Shown here: piece after piece, positions 17,111 through 25,510 of the stretch
Numbering within the stretch: position 1 is the stretch's first letter
Layout: each line of letters opens with the position of its first letter
Assembly: GCF_017114945.1 (NCBI RefSeq)
Contig: NZ_JABXKQ010000024.1
Span: 1 to 42,263 of the forward strand
DNA: 42,263 bases
Direction of reading: 5' to 3'
DNA from: Nostoc sp. JL34
GTDB lineage: Bacteria > Cyanobacteriota > Cyanobacteriia > Cyanobacteriales > Nostocaceae
Translations under genes and position numbers: made by a program
The notes under the pieces: model-generated
The model's database searches: none
What the model was told of the DNA's origin: nothing
What the model saw: only the letters and a program-made list of their open reading frames with translations

Positions 17111-17185
17111 AGAGGTTGTTTGAAAAGTCTAATTTATTACTCACTGGGCGACTTCCAGTCGCCTAATACTTTTCAAACATCCTCT
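17111..17185. repeat. TIR element, copy 4 (75 bp, minimal)
   Basis: AGAGGTTGTTTGAAAAGT at the left and ACTTTTCAAACATCCTCT at the right, enclosing only about 40 bp with a GGCGACTTCCAGTCGCC hairpin. The right edge overlaps the stop codon of the PEP-CTERM gene. The left edge is 12 bp from the start codon of the 106-residue gene. Confidence 0.9.
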
Positions 17186-17858
17186 AAGAGTTAAACTTTT
17201 CTTGTATCCCTGTAAAGTAACACTGACCAATTTTAGATTTTGGATTTTGGATTGATTTCTGCTTGAGCCTAAACCCCAAACTACACACTGTTAGTAAACC
17301 GATAATTATACTTCCTTCGGGGACTTTGGATACCTGAACCGAATTGTTGCTTAAATCTAGTATTTGCTTTGTGCCTACTGTATCTCTATTGTTAAAACCA
17401 AATTCTTTAGCTAGAACCTCATCACTAAAACCTTCATCTATGAGTGCGAGATTATTATTAAGCCATGTGTCGCCAGGAAACTCATCATCCTTGCCAACAT
17501 CAAAAGGGCCAAAGATTTGCTCGGTAGTGCTATCAAAGTTGAATCTCAAAAAGCCGTAGTTAGATAGGCTATTAAGCACTGGAGTGAAACTATTGATGAG
17601 ATTACTCAAAGGATCGAAGAAAGAAATTGAGAGAGATTGCAAGTTTTTCGTAGCTCCCAAACCAGTTTCAGAAATGACGCTGGGAGCAGTTGTTGTATCG
17701 TAGTTAAATGAACCTTTAGCTGAATAACCTGTGTCTCCTTTCCAGTTAAAGTTGAACTCAGCAGCATGAGCTAGGTTGTTGGTGGTTATGGCGATCGCTA
17801 ACGCTAAAGTAGTAGTCGTCACCAGACTAATAGCTGTTTTGGTAAACAGATGTGTCAT
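17184..17858 (-). CDS. PEP-CTERM surface protein
   Basis: A 224-residue exported protein. The N-terminal signal peptide is MTHLFTKTAISLVTTTTLAL...NLAHA (cleavage around residue 32). A beta-rich body has 'NFNWKGDTGYSAKGSFNYD' (about 35-53). The C-terminal sorting signal starts 'KVPEGSIIIGLLTVCSLGFR' (PEP-like motif, hydrophobic helix, basic residues). Such proteins are processed by exosortase and go to the envelope or exopolysaccharide; no exosortase gene is in the window. GGAAG eight bases before ATG 17858 decides the start over an upstream in-frame start at 17906. About 20 extra residues follow the basic anchor and the stop TAG lies on the edge of a TIR element, so the tail may be altered. 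Confidence 0.8.
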   Translation of the reverse strand: MTHLFTKTAISLVTTTTLALAIAITTNNLAHAAEFNFNWKGDTGYSAKGSFNYDTTTAPSVISETGLGATKNLQSLSISFFDPLSNLINSFTPVLNSLSNYGFLRFNFDSTTEQIFGPFDVGKDDEFPGDTWLNNNLALIDEGFSDEVLAKEFGFNNRDTVGTKQILDLSNNSVQVSKVPEGSIIIGLLTVCSLGFRLKQKSIQNPKSKIGQCYFTGIQEKFNS

Positions 17859-18167
17859 AGATACAACTTCCAAATTAATTAAAATGAAGTTTCTACAACA
17901 ATACAATATAGATGTACAACCCTACTGTATGTTGCATCCATGACGTGTAGCAGCTGCTCTATGAGATGCCAGTTAAGTAATGGTAGGGTATAAAAAGTAT
18001 ATAATTGCTTAATCCTATTTTTGAGTCGTGCAGTTGGCAGGGGTACAAATTTTTGTTGGCTGGTTTTTGTTCCTTTACAGCGCAGCAACTAGCCAAGTCA
18101 TCATCTTAATATTAAAAACAGGAGCGATCGCTATTTCCCAACCCCTAACTAAAAATACCTATTTTGT

Positions 18168-18725
18168 ATGACTATCGAACGACTTCCTCAAAAACACTAT
18201 CCCAAGGCTGAGATTGGGCGGCGAGGTATGGCATTGGGACTTGATTTCCTTGGTGTCTGGTTAGTCAGTTCCCTACTGGGAGGTAGCGATATCGGTATTC
18301 AATTTATTGAAATCTTAGTTTTTGTAATACTTTGGCTAGTTTTGCGGGTGCTGGTGGTATACAACAATCAAGGGCAAAGTTTAGGGCGTTGGGCGTTCGA
18401 TTTAAAGGTGTTGTCAGTTGAAGATGGGGAAGTGGTGGGCAGAATTCCCGATTTGCTTTCACTGGTGAAGCGAGAGGCGATTATCGGCTTGGGTGCTTTA
18501 TTAGTGTCAATTGCCCTAAGTAATATTAGAGCCAATCCCACTGCTATACTGCTAATAATTCCCCTAGCAATTGATTGTGGGACTGCCTTCTCTGATACCC
18601 AGATGCGGCAGGCTTTACACGATCGCTATTGCGGAACTTTCATCGTTTCGTCGCGTCGTGGCTACTCGCTCGATATAAAAGTCAAAAGATTAGTTGAAAA
18701 TATGCGGCGGAATGTGAGAAGATAG
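18168..18725 (+). CDS. RDD family membrane protein
   Basis: A 185-residue membrane protein. 'AEIGRRGMALGLDFLGVWLV' near the N-terminus carries the Arg and Asp positions of the RDD family, followed by hydrophobic helices at about 21-40, 43-66 and 105-146. The second conserved Asp occurs in 'AIDCGTAFSDTQMRQALHDRYCGTFIV', the usual RDD C-terminal block (RQALHDR). Its transport role is unproven; some RDD proteins have been linked to Na+/H+ exchange. The gene ends 43 bp upstream of rpmG, the layout of a small + strand operon with ribosomal protein genes. Confidence 0.85.
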   Translation: MTIERLPQKHYPKAEIGRRGMALGLDFLGVWLVSSLLGGSDIGIQFIEILVFVILWLVLRVLVVYNNQGQSLGRWAFDLKVLSVEDGEVVGRIPDLLSLVKREAIIGLGALLVSIALSNIRANPTAILLIIPLAIDCGTAFSDTQMRQALHDRYCGTFIVSSRRGYSLDIKVKRLVENMRRNVRR

Positions 18726-18768
18726 TCATTTGTGTTAATTCTCTTCAGGCTTCACTGTTTGTAAGATT

Positions 18769-18963
18769 ATGGCTAAGAGTAAAGGTGCCCGCATTATTGT
18801 GACACTAGAGTGTACCGAGTGCCGGACAAATTCAGATAAGCGTTCTGCTGGTGTTTCACGTTATACCAGTACTAAGAATCGCCGCAACACTACTAACCGG
18901 CTAGAACTGAAAAAGTTCTGCACCCACTGCAACAAACATACTGTTCACAAGGAAATTAAATAG
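18769..18963 (+). CDS. rpmG: 50S ribosomal protein L33
   Basis: A 64-residue basic protein. '[19 protein letters not shown]' with the paired CxxC knuckles (CTEC, CTHC) and '[13 protein letters not shown]' identifies L33 of the zinc-binding C+ type. It is a component of the large ribosomal subunit. Two bases separate its stop from the rpsR start, so the genes are translationally linked, the usual cyanobacterial arrangement. Confidence 0.97.
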   Translation: MAKSKGARIIVTLECTECRTNSDKRSAGVSRYTSTKNRRNTTNRLELKKFCTHCNKHTVHKEIK

Positions 18964-18965
18964 AG

Positions 18966-19181
18966 ATGAGTTATTTCCGTCGTCGTCTTTCTCCGATCAA
19001 ACCAGGAGAACCAATCGATTATAAAGATGTTGATTTATTGCGTAAGTTTGTCACTGAGCGGGGTAAAATACTACCACGTCGGATTACTGGGCTAACGTCT
19101 CAGCAACAGCGAGAGTTGACATTAGCAATTAAACGTTCGCGGATTGTGGCCTTGTTGCCATTTATCAATGCGGAAGGCTAA
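18966..19181 (+). CDS. rpsR: 30S ribosomal protein S18
   Basis: A 71-residue protein: '[20 protein letters not shown]', '[20 protein letters not shown]' and '[16 protein letters not shown]' are the S18 signature. It binds S6 on the small-subunit platform. It is co-transcribed with rpmG just upstream; a palindromic tandem repeat follows its stop and may mark the end of the operon. Confidence 0.97.
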   Translation: MSYFRRRLSPIKPGEPIDYKDVDLLRKFVTERGKILPRRITGLTSQQQRELTLAIKRSRIVALLPFINAEG

Positions 19182-19186
19182 AAAGA

Positions 19187-19251
19187 GGAGAGACGCGCGC
19201 GATTAATCGCGTCTGTACAGGAGAGACGTGATTAATCGCGTCTGTACAGGA
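19187..19251. repeat. Tandem GATTAATCGCGTC palindromes
   Basis: Two head-to-tail copies of GAGAGACG..CGATTAATCGCGTC followed by TGTACAG. They share the core with the palindrome inside moeA (15705-15732). They lie between rpsR and the RNase gene, followed by heptamer words AACTCCT at about 19268-19290. Confidence 0.85.
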
Positions 19252-19331
19252 GTTAAGAATTAAATACTTCTAACTCCTAACTCCTAACTTCAAACTATTT
19301 AAACTGTTCACCAAATTAAAGTGCGAGAGTT

Positions 19332-21392
19332 GTGGAGAAGGGGACGCTAGTTGAATTTAGGGTTCAAGGCGATCGCCGTCTGGGCATCGTAGAACGTCCA
19401 GACGGTAAAACCCGCTGGTTTGTGGTAGACGAACGTGGTCAATCCCACAGCCTCGCGCCTAGACAAATAACCTATACAGTTACCGGACAGACTTACAAGC
19501 CCTCTGAGATTGCCAGCTTTTTGGAGCAGATCAAGCCTTATTTAGACCCATCTAGCTTAGAAGTAGCTTGGGAATTACTGGTTGAAGATGGGGAAACAGT
19601 TACCCCAGACCAAATGGCGAATCTGCTATTTTCGGAATCAGCCGCTCCTCCTTGTTACGCCGCCTATTGCTTGTTATCAGACGACAAACTTTATTTCAAG
19701 CAGAAAGGAGACGCTTACGAGCCGAGAACTGCTGCTCAAGTGGGAGAACGCAAACACCAACTGGAAGTAGAGGCACTAAAAGCTAAAGGACAGCAGGAAT
19801 TTTTAACTCGTGTACAGCAGGCGCTCAAAGGTGAAGCAGTAGAGTGGGGGCGGCACGATCGCCAACGCTTAGAAGGACTAGAAAAATATGCAGCGCTGAT
19901 AGCTGACACCGTGCGGACAGGGGTTAATTATGACTCATTGGCTCGTGCTTATCCGCCCAGCGCTCCAGTATTAGAAACTATGACTATGCTGGGACGGCCC
20001 ACAACACCCCAAGGAGCCTTTCAACTATTGGTAGATTTGGGTTACTGGAGTCCTTATGAAAACTTGTTCCTGCGTCGTTCTTCAATTCCGATTCAATTTC
20101 CTCATAAGGTATTAGAAGTGGCGCAACAGCGTTTGGATTTCCCGCCGATTGACTCAGATACACACCGCCTTGATCTGACTCACTTGAAGGTGTACACCAT
20201 AGATGATGAAACTACCACAGAGATCGACGATGGTCTAAGTTGGGAAGTACTGCCGGATGGACGGGAACGCCTCTGGGTGCATATTGCCGATCCCACTAGA
20301 TGGTTAGTGCCGGAAGATGAATTAGATTTGGAAGCCAGAAAGCGCGGGACTACAGTCTATTTACCCACGGGGATGATTCCCATGTTTCCAGAAGTATTGG
20401 CAACTGGGCCAATGAGTCTGATCCAGGGAAGGGTTTGTTGCGCCCTGAGTTTCGGGATTGTTTTAGGTACAACTGGAGTAGTAGAAGATTACAGCATTCA
20501 TACCAGCTTAATTAAGCCGACTTATCGCCTTACCTACGAAGATGTAGATGAAATGCTGCAATTACGGGTACAAGCAGAACCGGAAATTGCTGCGATCGCC
20601 ACTTGGGCACAGCGGCGCAGAGCTTGGCGTTACGCCCAAGGGGCAATTAGCATCACCATGCCCGAAGCGACGATCAAAGTCAAAGGCGAGGAGATCCACA
20701 TTGATATTTTGGACGATTCCCCATCGCGGCAACTGGTAGCAGAAATGATGATTGTTGCCGGTGAAGTTGCGGCTCGTTATGGTAAAACTCATAACATCCC
20801 TTTGCCTTTTCGCGGTCAACCGCAACCAGAATTACCTCCAGATGAGGAATTGCTTTTACTTCCAGCCGGATTTGTTCGCGCTTGCGCCATGCGTCGTTGT
20901 ATGCCCAAGAGTGAAATGAGCATTACGCCTTTGCGTCATGCTGGTTTGGGCTTGGATACTTACACCCAAGCAACCTCTCCCATCCGCCGCTACAGTGATT
21001 TACTCACCCACTTTCAAATTAAAGCCCATTTGCGGGGTGAAGTTCTGCCATTTTCCGCAGATCAACTTAAAGAAGTGATGATGAATGTCACCAGCATCAC
21101 CCAAGAGGTGACGATGGTGGAACGACAAACTAATAGATATTACGCTTTAGAGTATTTACGCCGTCATCCAGAAGAAACTTGGGATGTGACAGTGTTGATG
21201 TGGTTGCGAGAAGACAGCAACTTAGCCCTAATTTTGTTAGAAGATTTGGGCTTGCAGTTGCCAATGGCTTTCAAACGTTCTGTGAACTTGGGCGAACAGA
21301 TAGTGGTGAAAGTTAGCCACGCCGATCCACAAAAAGATATGATCCAGTTCCAAGAAATAATTTATCAAGAAGCTCAAACAGCGACGAATTAA
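19332..21392 (+). CDS. RNase II/RNase R family exoribonuclease
   Basis: A 686-residue 3'-5' exoribonuclease of the RNB family. The catalytic domain (about 270-600) contains 'VYTIDDETTTEIDDGLSWE' with the metal-binding aspartates, 'WVHIADPTRWLVPEDELDLE' and 'ATSPIRRYSDLLTHFQI' with the conserved Arg-Arg-Tyr-Ser-Asp. An N-terminal SH3/CSD-like segment begins 'GTLVEFRVQGDRRLG', and a C-terminal beta region (about 620-680) would be the S1-like domain. The start is GTG at 19332. It degrades structured or poly(A)-tailed RNA. It lies 150 bp after rpsR across the palindromic repeat, on the same strand. Confidence 0.92.
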   Translation: MEKGTLVEFRVQGDRRLGIVERPDGKTRWFVVDERGQSHSLAPRQITYTVTGQTYKPSEIASFLEQIKPYLDPSSLEVAWELLVEDGETVTPDQMANLLFSESAAPPCYAAYCLLSDDKLYFKQKGDAYEPRTAAQVGERKHQLEVEALKAKGQQEFLTRVQQALKGEAVEWGRHDRQRLEGLEKYAALIADTVRTGVNYDSLARAYPPSAPVLETMTMLGRPTTPQGAFQLLVDLGYWSPYENLFLRRSSIPIQFPHKVLEVAQQRLDFPPIDSDTHRLDLTHLKVYTIDDETTTEIDDGLSWEVLPDGRERLWVHIADPTRWLVPEDELDLEARKRGTTVYLPTGMIPMFPEVLATGPMSLIQGRVCCALSFGIVLGTTGVVEDYSIHTSLIKPTYRLTYEDVDEMLQLRVQAEPEIAAIATWAQRRRAWRYAQGAISITMPEATIKVKGEEIHIDILDDSPSRQLVAEMMIVAGEVAARYGKTHNIPLPFRGQPQPELPPDEELLLLPAGFVRACAMRRCMPKSEMSITPLRHAGLGLDTYTQATSPIRRYSDLLTHFQIKAHLRGEVLPFSADQLKEVMMNVTSITQEVTMVERQTNRYYALEYLRRHPEETWDVTVLMWLREDSNLALILLEDLGLQLPMAFKRSVNLGEQIVVKVSHADPQKDMIQFQEIIYQEAQTATN

Positions 21393-21395
21393 CTA

Positions 21396-21420
21396 ATTTG
21401 TCATTTGTCATTTGTCATTA
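21396..21420. repeat. ATTTGTC heptamer x3
   Basis: ATTTGTC is repeated three times head to tail, immediately after the RNase stop codon, and is another heptamer family of the STRR type. Confidence 0.85.
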
Positions 21421-21554
21421 GTAATACTCGCTACAGGCTAGTATTATCAATTACGAATTATTTTAGCCTAGATTTAGAGACAGTTTTCTTAAGTGAGGAT
21501 ATTCCTTAAGATTGTATTTGATGTAAGCGATCGCTATCGCTATCTCTAGCCAAT

Positions 21555-22397
21555 ATGTCAGAAAATAATCACAAAGTAATTATTTTTGATACCACCATGC
21601 GTGATGGAGAATTGACGCCTGGTGTAAAAATGAATTTACAACAAAAAATTACTATCTCTCAATTGCTCGAAGAAATGGGAGTAGATATTATTGAAGTTGG
21701 TTATCCAGCAAGTTCTCAAAAAGATTTTGATGAAGTCTTTAATATTTCTAAAATAATTAAAAATTCTACTATTTGTGGGCTAGCTAGTTCCAATTCAGAT
21801 GAAATAATCACTCTTGCTGAAGCAATTAAACCAGCGATAAAAGCTAGAATTCACACTTATACTCCGGTAAATCTTAAAAATCAGTCCAAATTAAGCAAAG
21901 AAGAAGTATTAGCAACAATCAAAGAGAGTGTTTCTCTCGCACGCAATTACTGTGATGATGTAGAATGGAGCGCTTTTGATGCTCCCAGAAGTGAGCCAGA
22001 TTTTTTGTGTAAATCTATTGAAACTGCAATCAAGAGCGGTGCTACTACTGTTAGTATTCCTGATAGCTTAGGCTTGGCATCACCAGAAGAGTTTTCGCAA
22101 CTTCTGCAAATGATTTTTAATCGAGTACCCAATATTAACGAAGTTGTCGTTTCAGTACACTGTCATGATGATTTGGGTATGGCGGTAGATAATTCACTCA
22201 TTGCTTTAAGTTGTGGCGTGAGGCAAATTGAATGTGCAATTAATGGTTTGGGTGCGAGGAAAGGTAACGCAGATTTTAGTCAAGTTGTGATAGAGGTTTT
22301 AAAACAGCAGAATTATCAACTTGAGATTAACACTTCGCTAATGAGTAAAGCGGCAGAGTTAATTTTTCACATAACTGGGATTGAAAAAGCAAAATAG
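21555..22397 (+). CDS. One-domain homocitrate/isopropylmalate synthase-like protein
   Basis: A 280-residue TIM-barrel protein of the DRE-TIM (HMGL-like) family. 'IFDTTMRDGELTPGVKM' (residues 9-25) carries the catalytic Arg and metal Asp, 'VSVHCHDDLGMAVDNSL' the HxH metal ligands, and 'AINGLGARKGNADF' the loop corresponding to NG.GER.GN. It is much shorter than LeuA (about 520) or NifV (about 380): the linker and the leucine-binding regulatory domain are absent, and Q is replaced by L after DGE. It could be a feedback-insensitive acyl-CoA/2-oxoacid condensing enzyme or a lyase; the substrate is open. It stands alone, followed by a hairpin. Confidence 0.8.
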   Translation: MSENNHKVIIFDTTMRDGELTPGVKMNLQQKITISQLLEEMGVDIIEVGYPASSQKDFDEVFNISKIIKNSTICGLASSNSDEIITLAEAIKPAIKARIHTYTPVNLKNQSKLSKEEVLATIKESVSLARNYCDDVEWSAFDAPRSEPDFLCKSIETAIKSGATTVSIPDSLGLASPEEFSQLLQMIFNRVPNINEVVVSVHCHDDLGMAVDNSLIALSCGVRQIECAINGLGARKGNADFSQVVIEVLKQQNYQLEINTSLMSKAAELIFHITGIEKAK

Positions 22398-22430
22398 CTA
22401 TATAACAATCCTAAATTATTCATGAGAACA

Positions 22431-22463
22431 AGATCCCCGATTTCTTTGAGAAATCGGGGATCT
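22431..22463. terminator. Hairpin between convergent genes
   Basis: AGATCCCCGATTTCT with its exact inverse after a 3-base loop gives a perfect 15-bp stem. It sits between the + synthase-like gene and the - radical SAM gene and could terminate both, although neither side has a clean U-tract. The flank (AACAATCCTAAATTATTCATG) resembles the left half of the element at 28182-28287, so it may be a decayed repeat copy. Confidence 0.55.
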
Positions 22464-22484
22464 GCGGCTTGCAATTTACCACCC

Positions 22485-24083
22485 TTAACTAACTACTGCT
22501 TCAGCTTTTTCCTCAGCTTTTTCTTTGACTAGAACATAAGGCGTTTCTGCACCTTGTGCTAAATATTCAGCTAGCTGACTTTCAATTTGATCGCGCACAA
22601 TTTGGCGATACTCTAGAAAATGCTCGTTGTGAGCGCAAGCAGAGATGTAATGCTCAATAACTCCAGGGTTACGCTTGAGAATGCTGAACAAATGATGCCA
22701 GAATTTCCAGCGGGTTTCCCGTTTGATACCTTGTCGCCAAATCACAATCAGCAACGCTTTTACAACAATCCACTCTGGCATTTTCGCTGGCGCTTTCCAA
22801 GTAGGCAAACCCATCATCAAGAAACAGCGGTAGGTGCGATCCAAGTATTGTACTGGGTCGTATAAAGTACAAAATGCCTCAATATATTCTCTGGCAAGTT
22901 CTTCTAGGGGACGCGTGGGTAGGAAGTTCATCAATGTTGTTTGATTGATGTTGCCATCTTGATTTTCCCGCAGTCGTCCTTCTTTTTTCAGGCGATGCCA
23001 AAGCGCGGTATTAGGTAACGCTTGCAACATAGCAAAGGTTGTAGAGGGAATTGCTGCTTGTTCAGCAAAGCGGACAATGCGATCGCCTGCACCTGCTTTT
23101 TCGCCATCAAACCCAATAATAAACCCAGCCATTGGGCGCAATCCCGCTTTGATGATGGTTTCTACTGCCTCAGTTAGGGAACTGCGAGTATTTTGAAACT
23201 TCTTAGTCATTTGCAAACTATCCTCATCCGGCGTTTCGATTCCCAAAAACACCGCCGAGAAACCAGACTCAACCATCAACTCCAACATTTCTGAGTCTTG
23301 TGCTAAGTCAATTGAAGCTTCAGTGTCAAATCGGAAGGGATATTTGTGTTCTGCCATCCAGACTTTTAACTCTTTCAGCAACAATTTCACATTTCGCTTA
23401 TTGCCAATAAAGTTGTCATCCACCATGAACACACCCCGCCGCCAACCCAATTCATAGAGGCAATCTAACTCTGCTAAAAGTTGGGCTGGGGTTTTGGTGC
23501 GCGGTTTGCGCCCGTAAAGAACAATAATGTCGCAAAATTCGCACTGGAAGGGACACCCACGCGAAAACTGCACCGACATCATGTCATAGGCATTCAATTC
23601 TAATAAATCAAAGCGGGGTATTGGTGTGCTTGTGACATCAGGTTTTTCTGTGGCGCGGAAAGTTCCAGATGTGTCTCCCCGTTGAATTGCCTCAATAAAC
23701 ATGGGTAGCGTGATTTCCCCTTCATCCAGAATTAGAAAATCTGCGCCAACATTTTCAACTTCATGAGGTACAGAAGTAGGGTAGGGGCCGCCAACTGCAA
23801 CTAGCTTGCCACGTTTTTTTGCTTCCTGGATTTGCTCAAGTAAATCTTGTTTCTGGACAATCATCGCAGAGAGGATTACTACATCTGCCCATGCCCATTC
23901 TGCTTCTGTTGCTGGGCGGATGTTGCGATCGACTAGCTTGAATTCCCATTCTTGGGGCAGAATCGCGGCTACTGTTACTAAACCTAGAGGTGGTAGTAAA
24001 ACCTTGCGATCGACTAACTCCAAGATTTTTTCATAAGACCAAAAGGTTTTGGGAAATATCGGATACACTAACAGGATTCGCAT
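22485..24083 (-). CDS. B12-binding radical SAM protein (DUF4070 type)
   Basis: A 532-residue protein. An N-terminal cobalamin-binding Rossmann domain (about 1-150; 'MRILLVYPIFPKTFWSYEKI', 'LVAVGGPYPTSVPHEV') is followed by a radical SAM barrel with the 4Fe-4S motif CPFQCEFC ('SRGCPFQCEFCDIIVLYGRK', about 175-195) and 'MVDDNFIGNKRN', then a C-terminal helical region of DUF4070 type. Class B radical SAM enzymes methylate unreactive carbons. The overall pattern resembles HpnP, the hopanoid C2-methylase, but close relatives of unknown function are common in cyanobacteria and no squalene-hopene gene is here, so the substrate is left open. An SDR gene lies 264 bp upstream on the same strand. Confidence 0.85.
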   Translation of the reverse strand: MRILLVYPIFPKTFWSYEKILELVDRKVLLPPLGLVTVAAILPQEWEFKLVDRNIRPATEAEWAWADVVILSAMIVQKQDLLEQIQEAKKRGKLVAVGGPYPTSVPHEVENVGADFLILDEGEITLPMFIEAIQRGDTSGTFRATEKPDVTSTPIPRFDLLELNAYDMMSVQFSRGCPFQCEFCDIIVLYGRKPRTKTPAQLLAELDCLYELGWRRGVFMVDDNFIGNKRNVKLLLKELKVWMAEHKYPFRFDTEASIDLAQDSEMLELMVESGFSAVFLGIETPDEDSLQMTKKFQNTRSSLTEAVETIIKAGLRPMAGFIIGFDGEKAGAGDRIVRFAEQAAIPSTTFAMLQALPNTALWHRLKKEGRLRENQDGNINQTTLMNFLPTRPLEELAREYIEAFCTLYDPVQYLDRTYRCFLMMGLPTWKAPAKMPEWIVVKALLIVIWRQGIKRETRWKFWHHLFSILKRNPGVIEHYISACAHNEHFLEYRQIVRDQIESQLAEYLAQGAETPYVLVKEKAEEKAEAVVS

Positions 24084-24347
24084 GTAGTATCAATCCTCAC
24101 ACTTTGATTGTTATCCCACTCTAACGAAAATAAAGAGTTATTGACTTTTTATTAAAGTTGTTTTATTTTACCACTGATATTTTTAACTCAAATCAAGGGA
24201 CTGGGGAGCAGAGAGGAAAGAGGTAATTTTCCATTCTTCACCCATACTCAATGACGCCAGTCGCTAATGAAGAAAACCCCAGAGCCTCTCTATGAGATTA
24301 GGATAATTTTCTGCTAGTATTTTCCAAACGCTGTCAAAAGTCACAGA

Positions 24348-25313
24348 TTATAATAAATTTTTAGCCTTTTCAACACCGCTAATTTTCAACACATCACTCA
24401 TGGTTGCACAATAATTTGGCAAGCCGAAACTATCGGGATTGATGAATTTTTCATAGGTAAAATGCCGATAGTTCATGCAAAATCGATCCCAAGCGGCCAT
24501 CTGAATGCGGAACAGAACAATAATTAAATTAGCTAATGCTAAAGATATGGGAATGCGAAAGTAAATCTTTTTGCCCAGATAAGCACAAACTTCTTTCACT
24601 GCTTGATTAGCAGTTAACGGTGCTTGACCTAAAACAAGCCGACGTGGTTGATCGTTTTCGGGAGGATGATCAATTAAATATTGCACTACAGTGGCAATGT
24701 CTCGTCCGTGGATAAAGTGAAAACTGCCATCTGCTTCCAAAAAGCGAATTAAATTAATATATTTTGTAACTTCTGGAATGCCAGAGGTGAGATGAGAATA
24801 GGGTTTATTGGCATCACCACCCAATACTAAAGTAGGAAATACTGTGGTAATTTTGGGTGCGATCGCTAATTTTTCTTTTTTATCTAAGCACTCATATTTA
24901 GAACGGATGTAATCTGTGCCAATTTCCCCAGCTTCTTTTAATGGTTGATTGTAGCGATCCAAAACGCTAGCTGTCGAAAAATAAATTACCTTCTGGCAAC
25001 GTTCTGGGTCTAGCAGTTCGAGTAACTCTATAGTCTTGACGACATTAATATCAAATGTCTCGTCACCACCCCAAGCTGTGGCTGTGAGTACCGCCGTATC
25101 AATTGTGGATAGCAAATCGGCAAACTGGTGAATATTTTGCATATCACCTTGTAAAACGTTGATACCTAAACGTAGCTTGGTATCAACTTGCAGTTTGCTT
25201 GGGTTCCTAACTAGTAGATACAGATCGTAATCTGTTTCCTTAATTAAGGCTTCTGTTAAATAATGACCTATACAACCACTTGCACCAGTCACTAAAATCC
25301 GTTTCTGGCTCAT
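24348..25313 (-). CDS. Extended SDR, NAD(P)-dependent epimerase-like
   Basis: A 321-residue Rossmann protein of the extended short-chain dehydrogenase/reductase group. The cofactor motif is RILVTGASGCIGHYL (residues 5-19) and the active-site pair is Tyr and Lys in 'DYIRSKYECL' (YxxxK), with 'VIYFSTASVLD' supplying the upstream Ser. 'TTVFPTLVLGG' and 'FHFIHGRDIATVVQYL' are typical of sugar epimerase/dehydratase-like members. A C-terminal hydrophobic stretch (about 258-272) suggests membrane association. The substrate is unknown. It lies between the radical SAM gene and hemE, all on -, but the gaps (264 and 181 bp) argue against a tight operon. Confidence 0.8.
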   Translation of the reverse strand: MSQKRILVTGASGCIGHYLTEALIKETDYDLYLLVRNPSKLQVDTKLRLGINVLQGDMQNIHQFADLLSTIDTAVLTATAWGGDETFDINVVKTIELLELLDPERCQKVIYFSTASVLDRYNQPLKEAGEIGTDYIRSKYECLDKKEKLAIAPKITTVFPTLVLGGDANKPYSHLTSGIPEVTKYINLIRFLEADGSFHFIHGRDIATVVQYLIDHPPENDQPRRLVLGQAPLTANQAVKEVCAYLGKKIYFRIPISLALANLIIVLFRIQMAAWDRFCMNYRHFTYEKFINPDSFGLPNYCATMSDVLKISGVEKAKNLL

Positions 25314-25317
25314 AGAG

Positions 25318-25510
25318 AATTTTTCAAAATTTAGGAGTTAAAACTAAAGAGTTAAGAATAAAGTTAAAAGTTCCGAATCAGGAGTTAAAAATAAAGTTAG
25401 GAGTGAGAGGTGAGGAGTTAAAAATAACTCTGTACCTCGCAACTGATAACTCATAACTGATAACTCCTAACTCATAACTCATAACTCATAACTCCTAACT
25501 CTTAACTCCT
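25318..25510. repeat. AACTCAT / AACTCCT heptamer tract
   Basis: AGGAGTTAAAA words in one orientation (25330-25425), then AACTGATAACTCATAACT and AACTCATAACTCATAACTC in the other (25440-25505), reaching into the last codons of hemE. This long inverted heptamer tract could fold into an extended hairpin downstream of hemE. Confidence 0.8.

Noticed and set aside
17879..18088. 69-codon - strand frame upstream of the PEP-CTERM gene
   Set aside because: No domain or ribosome binding site; it overlaps the probable promoter region.
22620..22865. 81-codon + strand frame within the radical SAM gene
   Set aside because: Antisense shadow of a strongly supported gene.
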